Origin: an uncultured Sediminicola sp.
GTDB taxonomy: Bacteria > Bacteroidota > Bacteroidia > Flavobacteriales > Flavobacteriaceae
Assembly: GCA_938039345.1 (NCBI GenBank)
Contig: CALHVB010000046.1
Coordinates: forward strand, 1-10,272
DNA: 10,272 bases
Direction: 5' to 3'
Shown here: in pieces, positions 6,644 to 10,272 of the stretch
How positions within the stretch are numbered: the stretch's first letter is position 1
Layout: every line of letters starts with the position of its first letter
Translations under genes and position numbers: made by a program
Notes under the pieces: model-generated
Databases searched by the model: none
The model's input: the letters and a program-made list of their open reading frames with translations, nothing else
Told to the model about the DNA's origin: nothing

Positions 6644-8665
6644 TTATCTGTTTATATAAATATATCCTGAAATTGATTTCATTGTATTTGTAGTATCCTC
6701 ATAATCTATAATATAGAAATAGGTTCCTACTGGTAATTTATTATCCTTGTTAACAGTTACTCTTCCTGTTGATGTACCATCGAACACATTACCTGCTGTA
6801 TTGTATGCTTTTGTAGTGTAAACTAATACACCCCACCTATTATAAATCTTAACGGTATTATTAGGGAAATTTTCTAAGCCTCCAATACGTAACTCATCAT
6901 GTATACCATCTCCATTCGGTGTTATTACATTAAATACCTCTATTTCTTCTCCTGTAGTTATTCTGTCTGGATCTAAATAACTAGGAACTCCATTTGCATC
7001 TTCATCATCATCTGAATAATCTCCATTGCCATTTACATCTTCATCCACAGTTAAAATACCATCATCATCATCATCGGTATCTCTATAATCTACTTCATTA
7101 TCTCCGTCTGTATTTGGTAAATCATCGCTTGGGTTATTTATTTCATCATTTACATCGGTATCTAAGGTTGAGTTTCCTTCGTACCCATCATCTAAACCAT
7201 CATCATCTTTATCAGACCCTATAAATACTACATCTGGAACACCGTCTTTGTCTAAATCGTGTGCTTCTATATTATCTGGTACATTATCATTATCACTATC
7301 TTCATCTACATAATCTGGTAGTAAATCTCCATCTGTATCTTCTGGTATAATTCCTAAGTTTCCATTTTGTTCATATGCATCATCTACACCATTAGCATTT
7401 GCATCATCTCCGCTTGGAGCAATATAATCTGCTGTTGTTTGTGCTTCTATGTTGTCTGGAATACCATCATTATCACTATCTATATCTAAATAATCTGCAA
7501 AACCATCTCCGTCCGAATCTGTAATATTAGTAGACGGGTCATTATCATTATCTGCATTTAAATCTTCAAAGCTATCTAGAATACCATCGTTATCGCTATC
7601 TAAGTCTACCACATCTACTGGATTTACTAATACTGTTACCGTTGCTGTACTACAGTTGGTAGTTGTATCGCATATTGTATAGGTAAATGTATCTGTACCA
7701 TCAAAACCTAATGCTGGCGTATATGTAATGATATCATCTGAGATATCTAAAGCTGTACCACCATCATTTATAAATATTGTTCCGTTTGCTGGATTTGTAG
7801 CTGTAATTGTTCCGTTTGCAGGAATATCATTATCGTTATCTAAAACCAATATATCAATTGGTGTATCTTCATTTGTTGCTATAGTATCGTCCAAGGCATC
7901 TACAATTGGTAATACATCTATAGTTACTGTAGCCGTACTACAATCTCCCAATGTATTACAAATAGTATAATCGAACATATCTGGTCCGTTATAATCTGTA
8001 TTGGGTGTATAAGTTACTATATCATCTATTGGATTATTAGGTGTTCCGTTATCATCTATTGTTACTGTTCCATTTGCAGGGCTAGTTGTTGTTAATGTCC
8101 CTGTTGCTGGTAAATCCGAATCATTTGTAAATACATCTACAATAACAGACTCATCTTCATCTGTAGAAACAATATCATCTTCTAATATTGCTGCTTCGTT
8201 TATACATACCACTGTAAAACTTGGCAAACTAATGGCATTACCTACTTTTGTTATGGTTGCTGTGTATTTTGTTACACTTTGTGTTGCTGTTACAGTAGGC
8301 TGTAATTCATCTCCACTTACTGCTGGCGACCAATTTATTGTTGCTCCACTTGGCACATTATCACTTATATTTAATGTAACTTCATTATGAGGCGAATTGC
8401 AATTGGTTACAATAAAATAGCTTGTTGCATTTTTACCACATGCAGTACCATCGTAGGTTGCAAAATATACCCCTGGCGTATTAACTTCGTAAAAAAAATC
8501 TGTTCCCAATACGGAGCTTGTATCTTGAGCTTCGTACCATCTGTAATTTGTTTCATCGCCTGCATTAGGCGCTTGTAACAAAAACTGCGCACTTGCCCAA
8601 TTACTACTAAGTAGTGTTAGCACTAAGCTAAGAAACAGAATTCTATATATAGGTATAATCTTCAA
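6644..8665 (-). CDS. T9SS type B sorting-domain protein with cadherin-like domains and thrombospondin type 3 repeats
   Basis: The 673-residue product is a secreted, modular surface protein. Residues 1-26 are a signal peptide (cleavage after WASA). Residues 27-157 are Ig-like ([17 protein letters not shown]). Residues 158-253 and 254-349 are two tandem cadherin-like domains with VDVFTNDSD or [13 protein letters not shown] and FxYTIC motifs. Residues 353-568 are aspartate-rich thrombospondin type 3 repeats ([13 protein letters not shown]) that should bind Ca2+. Residues 575-673 are the type B (gliding-motility-associated) C-terminal domain: [37 protein letters not shown]. It should leave through the T9SS and stay at the surface. 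The start is unusual: TTG 8665-8663, because an in-frame stop lies 18 bases upstream (8684-8686), no ATG precedes the signal peptide, and the signal peptide needs this position. The porP-like gene follows by 5 bases, and the fibre-like gene precedes by 29. Confidence 0.92.
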   Translation of the reverse strand: MKIIPIYRILFLSLVLTLLSSNWASAQFLLQAPNAGDETNYRWYEAQDTSSVLGTDFFYEVNTPGVYFATYDGTACGKNATSYFIVTNCNSPHNEVTLNISDNVPSGATINWSPAVSGDELQPTVTATQSVTKYTATITKVGNAISLPSFTVVCINEAAILEDDIVSTDEDESVIVDVFTNDSDLPATGTLTTTSPANGTVTIDDNGTPNNPIDDIVTYTPNTDYNGPDMFDYTICNTLGDCSTATVTIDVLPIVDALDDTIATNEDTPIDILVLDNDNDIPANGTITATNPANGTIFINDGGTALDISDDIITYTPALGFDGTDTFTYTICDTTTNCSTATVTVLVNPVDVVDLDSDNDGILDSFEDLNADNDNDPSTNITDSDGDGFADYLDIDSDNDGIPDNIEAQTTADYIAPSGDDANANGVDDAYEQNGNLGIIPEDTDGDLLPDYVDEDSDNDNVPDNIEAHDLDKDGVPDVVFIGSDKDDDGLDDGYEGNSTLDTDVNDEINNPSDDLPNTDGDNEVDYRDTDDDDDGILTVDEDVNGNGDYSDDDEDANGVPSYLDPDRITTGEEIEVFNVITPNGDGIHDELRIGGLENFPNNTVKIYNRWGVLVYTTKAYNTAGNVFDGTSTGRVTVNKDNKLPVGTYFYIIDYEDTTNTMKSISGYIYINR
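6962..7609 (-). repeat. Thrombospondin type 3 calcium-binding repeat block
   Basis: About 216 codons encode irregular repeats of the form D-x-D-x-D-G-x-x-D, for example [30 protein letters not shown] and [15 protein letters not shown]. Spacing between copies varies, and one stretch (residues 529-536) is almost pure aspartate. These repeats wrap Ca2+ and make an extended, stiff stalk in known proteins. The high Asp content makes the opposite strand read as His/Leu-rich nonsense. Confidence 0.88.
7619..7906 (-). repeat. Second of two tandem 96-residue cadherin-like domains
   Basis: Residues 254-349 of the type B protein repeat the pattern of residues 158-253: [23 protein letters not shown] twice, [20 protein letters not shown] and NCSTATVTV. 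The two units have the same length (288 bases) and end in the same ICxTxxxCSTATVTxxV block. Confidence 0.8.
7907..8194 (-). repeat. First of two tandem 96-residue cadherin-like domains
   Basis: Residues 158-253 carry [52 protein letters not shown] and DCSTATVTI. This aligns without length change to the following unit except for local differences, which indicates an internal duplication. Confidence 0.8.
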
Positions 8666-8694
8666 ATCTTCGAAATTGGTTGTTTATTAACTTC

Positions 8695-10272
8695 TTATTT
8701 TACTACAAATACTACATTGATTAATGAGTTGTAATCTACAGGAGCTCCTATTATATCATACGTCATTACACCATCTTCATCAATTTCTACATTTGCAAAA
8801 ACAGAAGTATCAAAAAATGTTACATAATAGTAAAGCTCACCAGATGTATAATTAGGTATTGCAGCAGGAGCCTCATTAGTACCCCCTACATCACTCCTTA
8901 CCATAGGAGTTGCATATTGTGCAATATACTCTGCATGTAAATTTTTAGTCTCTCCTACTATTGTTGTACCACTATAGGCTGATACGTCTATTGATATTGA
9001 TGGCGGATAAAATACTTTTGCCGCTTTAATAGCTGGTATAACTTCCGCTACATCTTGTATTACCTCTTCAACTGTTGTGTAATCAGCGGTATTATCTCCA
9101 TCGATATCTATTGGGGTTGCTAAATTTACTTCAGAAGCGTTTTGATTATCTGTACCTAAACTTGATAATGGTACATCGTGATTAACCCCAGCTTCAGTAA
9201 TACGTAAGTTTGTACTATTAATTCCAAAAGCTGTAATAGTTTCATTACTTAAACTAGCATCGGCATCGTTTACATTAATTGTAACATTATTACCTCCAGA
9301 AATTGCTACATAACCAGCTGCTCCTGTTGTTGATAATGCTTGACTATCTGTTCCTATTGATGAAGCGTCTACTTCTATAACATCACCATCTGCATCAACT
9401 CCTAATAAATTATCTAATGTACCAGTTACAGCTCCTCCACCATAATTAGAGAATTTTACTGTTCCTCCAACTACATCTAAACGTGCTGCAGGGGCAGGTG
9501 TACCTATACCTACGTTATCTGTAGATGCATCTACAAATAATAAATTATTTTCAGCATCTCCTTCTACTCTAAAATCATAATTAACTCCTTGTTCATTAAA
9601 AACTACATGGTTATCTACTCTAAAAAGAGAAGAAATAAGAACTCCATTTGCAAAATCACTAGAATTATTTATTCTTAACCAATCTCCTTGTGCCCATATA
9701 GTTTCTTTACCGTTCATATATAAACGATCATTTAGCTCTATATCTCCTTCAACATCTAAGACTCTTCCTGCTGTAACAGAAGTTTTTCCTATAGCTACAT
9801 TTCCTTGCGTAAAAATATTATCTGTTATAGCATCTGGTGCAGACGTTCCTCCTACTTCATACCAATCGTGATCTCCGAAATTTGACTTATCTGCCCATTC
9901 TACTGTTCCTGTTACTCCTGTTGTTAAAATTTTATCATTCCCACCTGAAATAATATTATCTGTATCAACTGCATTATTTGCTATTTTTATATTTGTTACT
10001 GCACTATCCGATAAGTCTGAAGTTCCTACTGCCCCAGCTTGTATCTTACCTGTTGTAATGGCATTATCTATTATTTCTGCATTTGTAATTCCATTTACGG
10101 AAACATCTAGTGTATACGGGTTTCCTGAAGTACCATCTCCTGAACGTGTCAGAGTCCCATCTGTAGCATTTGTAACTTCATTACCTATTATTGCATCTGC
10201 ATCGTTCACATTTATTGTTACATTATTTCCTCCAGAAATTGCTACATAACCAGCTGCTCCTGTTGTTGATAA
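8695..10272 (-). CDS. Repetitive fibre-like surface protein, 3' part (5' end outside window)
   Basis: The reading frame is open to the right edge (525 residues visible). The first start-type codon inside the window, GTG at 10209, is an internal valine: the residues before it (LSTTGAAGYVAISGGNNVTIN) recur within the protein. In order there is a repeat block, TRSGDGTSGNPYTLDV, five decapeptide repeats, and WADKSNFGDHDWYEVGG. Then come phage-tail-fibre-like segments (NVAIGKTS, NVGIGTPAPAARLDVVGG), a second copy of the LSTTGAAGYVAISGG block, LRITEAGVNHDVPLSSLG, and a Thr-Val-Glu-Glu linker. It ends with a distinct C-terminal domain of about 107 residues starting KVFYPPSISIDV. Composition is rich in Gly, Asn, Thr, Asp, with no Cys visible, as in extended beta-structured fibres. 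No peptidase S74 chaperone or T9SS sorting domain is visible. It is probably first (or an early) gene of the cassette. Function as adhesin or filament is inferred. Confidence 0.85.
   Translation of the reverse strand, partial: LSTTGAAGYVAISGGNNVTINVNDADAIIGNEVTNATDGTLTRSGDGTSGNPYTLDVSVNGITNAEIIDNAITTGKIQAGAVGTSDLSDSAVTNIKIANNAVDTDNIISGGNDKILTTGVTGTVEWADKSNFGDHDWYEVGGTSAPDAITDNIFTQGNVAIGKTSVTAGRVLDVEGDIELNDRLYMNGKETIWAQGDWLRINNSSDFANGVLISSLFRVDNHVVFNEQGVNYDFRVEGDAENNLLFVDASTDNVGIGTPAPAARLDVVGGTVKFSNYGGGAVTGTLDNLLGVDADGDVIEVDASSIGTDSQALSTTGAAGYVAISGGNNVTINVNDADASLSNETITAFGINSTNLRITEAGVNHDVPLSSLGTDNQNASEVNLATPIDIDGDNTADYTTVEEVIQDVAEVIPAIKAAKVFYPPSISIDVSAYSGTTIVGETKNLHAEYIAQYATPMVRSDVGGTNEAPAAIPNYTSGELYYYVTFFDTSVFANVEIDEDGVMTYDIIGAPVDYNSLINVVFVVK
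9263..9336 (-). repeat. Long-range internal repeat, downstream copy
   Basis: These 74 bases match 10199-10272 with four mismatches; the stretch 9293-9336 is identical to 10229-10272. It encodes LSTTGAAGYVAISGGNNVTI and the following NVNDA. All four differences are third-position synonymous changes. Confidence 0.93.
9946..10095 (-). repeat. Five decapeptide repeats (30-base period)
   Basis: The encoded units are ITNAEIIDNA, ITTGKIQAGA, VGTSDLSDSA, VTNIKIANNA and VDTDNIISGG. Position 1 is Ile or Val, position 6 is Ile or Leu, and position 10 is Ala in four of five. Regular small hydrophobics at fixed spacing suggest stacked beta turns, as in trimeric fibre shafts. DNA identity between units is low, so the repeat is held at protein level. 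Confidence 0.8.
10199..10272 (-). repeat. Long-range internal repeat, upstream copy (cut by window edge)
   Basis: This is the partner of 9263-9336, 936 bases (312 codons) away in the same frame. It reaches the right edge of the window, so the identity may extend further and more copies may lie outside. Confidence 0.9.

Noticed and set aside
6994..7224. Plus-strand open frame rich in His and Leu
   Set aside because: It is the antisense reading of the Asp-rich thrombospondin type 3 repeats (GAT/GAC codons read as ATC/CAT-type codons in other frames). It has no start context or family resemblance.
9946..10095. 30-base periodicity considered as a CRISPR array
   Set aside because: The units are divergent in DNA, have no separate spacers and lie inside a long open frame as protein repeats.
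8695..10209. GTG at 10209 taken as the start of the fibre protein
   Set aside because: The frame continues to the window edge, and the residues just before it are repeated inside the protein, so the GTG is an internal valine codon and the gene is partial.

Overview
The window looks like a chromosomal segment of a member of the Bacteroidota, most likely a Flavobacteriaceae. The DNA is AT-rich. Several upstream regions carry the Bacteroidota -7 box TAnnTTTG, and Shine-Dalgarno sequences are not evident. The protein content is also typical of the group: a PorP/SprF-family protein, a gliding-motility-type (type B) C-terminal sorting domain, and a DUF4369 lipoprotein. No RNA genes, insertion sequences, CRISPR arrays or phage genes were recognised, and no gene-free stretch exceeds about 150 bases.

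Layout. (1) Positions 1-233, minus: the 5' part of a secreted S1/P1-type nuclease that runs off the left edge, divergent from the next gene across a region with a candidate promoter for each direction. (2) Positions 377-3241, plus: a Cof-type HAD phosphatase, a DUF819 membrane transporter and a DUF4369 lipoprotein that lacks the thioredoxin domain often fused to this fold. (3) Positions 3253-3299: a perfect 21-bp-stem hairpin between convergent genes, serving as a bidirectional terminator. (4) Positions 3317-5569, minus: a small conserved-looking hypothetical gene with its own promoter, preceded by a tight cluster idi, PTPS/QueD-like gene and manA (transcribed in that order). (5) Positions 5673-10272, minus: a three-gene surface-protein cassette, transcribed from the right edge leftwards. 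It contains a long repetitive fibre-like protein (5' end outside the window), a modular protein with two cadherin-like domains, thrombospondin type 3 calcium-binding repeats and a type B sorting domain, and a PorP/SprF-family outer-membrane protein.

How the genes work together. The idi-PTPS-manA cluster is ordinary cytosolic metabolism (isoprenoid, pterin or queuosine precursor, mannose phosphate). The cassette at 5673-10272 is the most interesting part. PorP/SprF proteins are known to partner with type B substrates of the type IX secretion system (T9SS), as SprF does for SprB in Flavobacterium johnsoniae. The two genes lie 5 bases apart, so they are probably a dedicated substrate and export partner. 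The fibre-like gene 29 bases upstream has no recognisable T9SS sorting domain but ends in a compact, non-repetitive domain of about 107 residues. I infer that the three genes build one cell-surface structure, and that this terminal domain is either an attachment module or an uncharacterised export signal.
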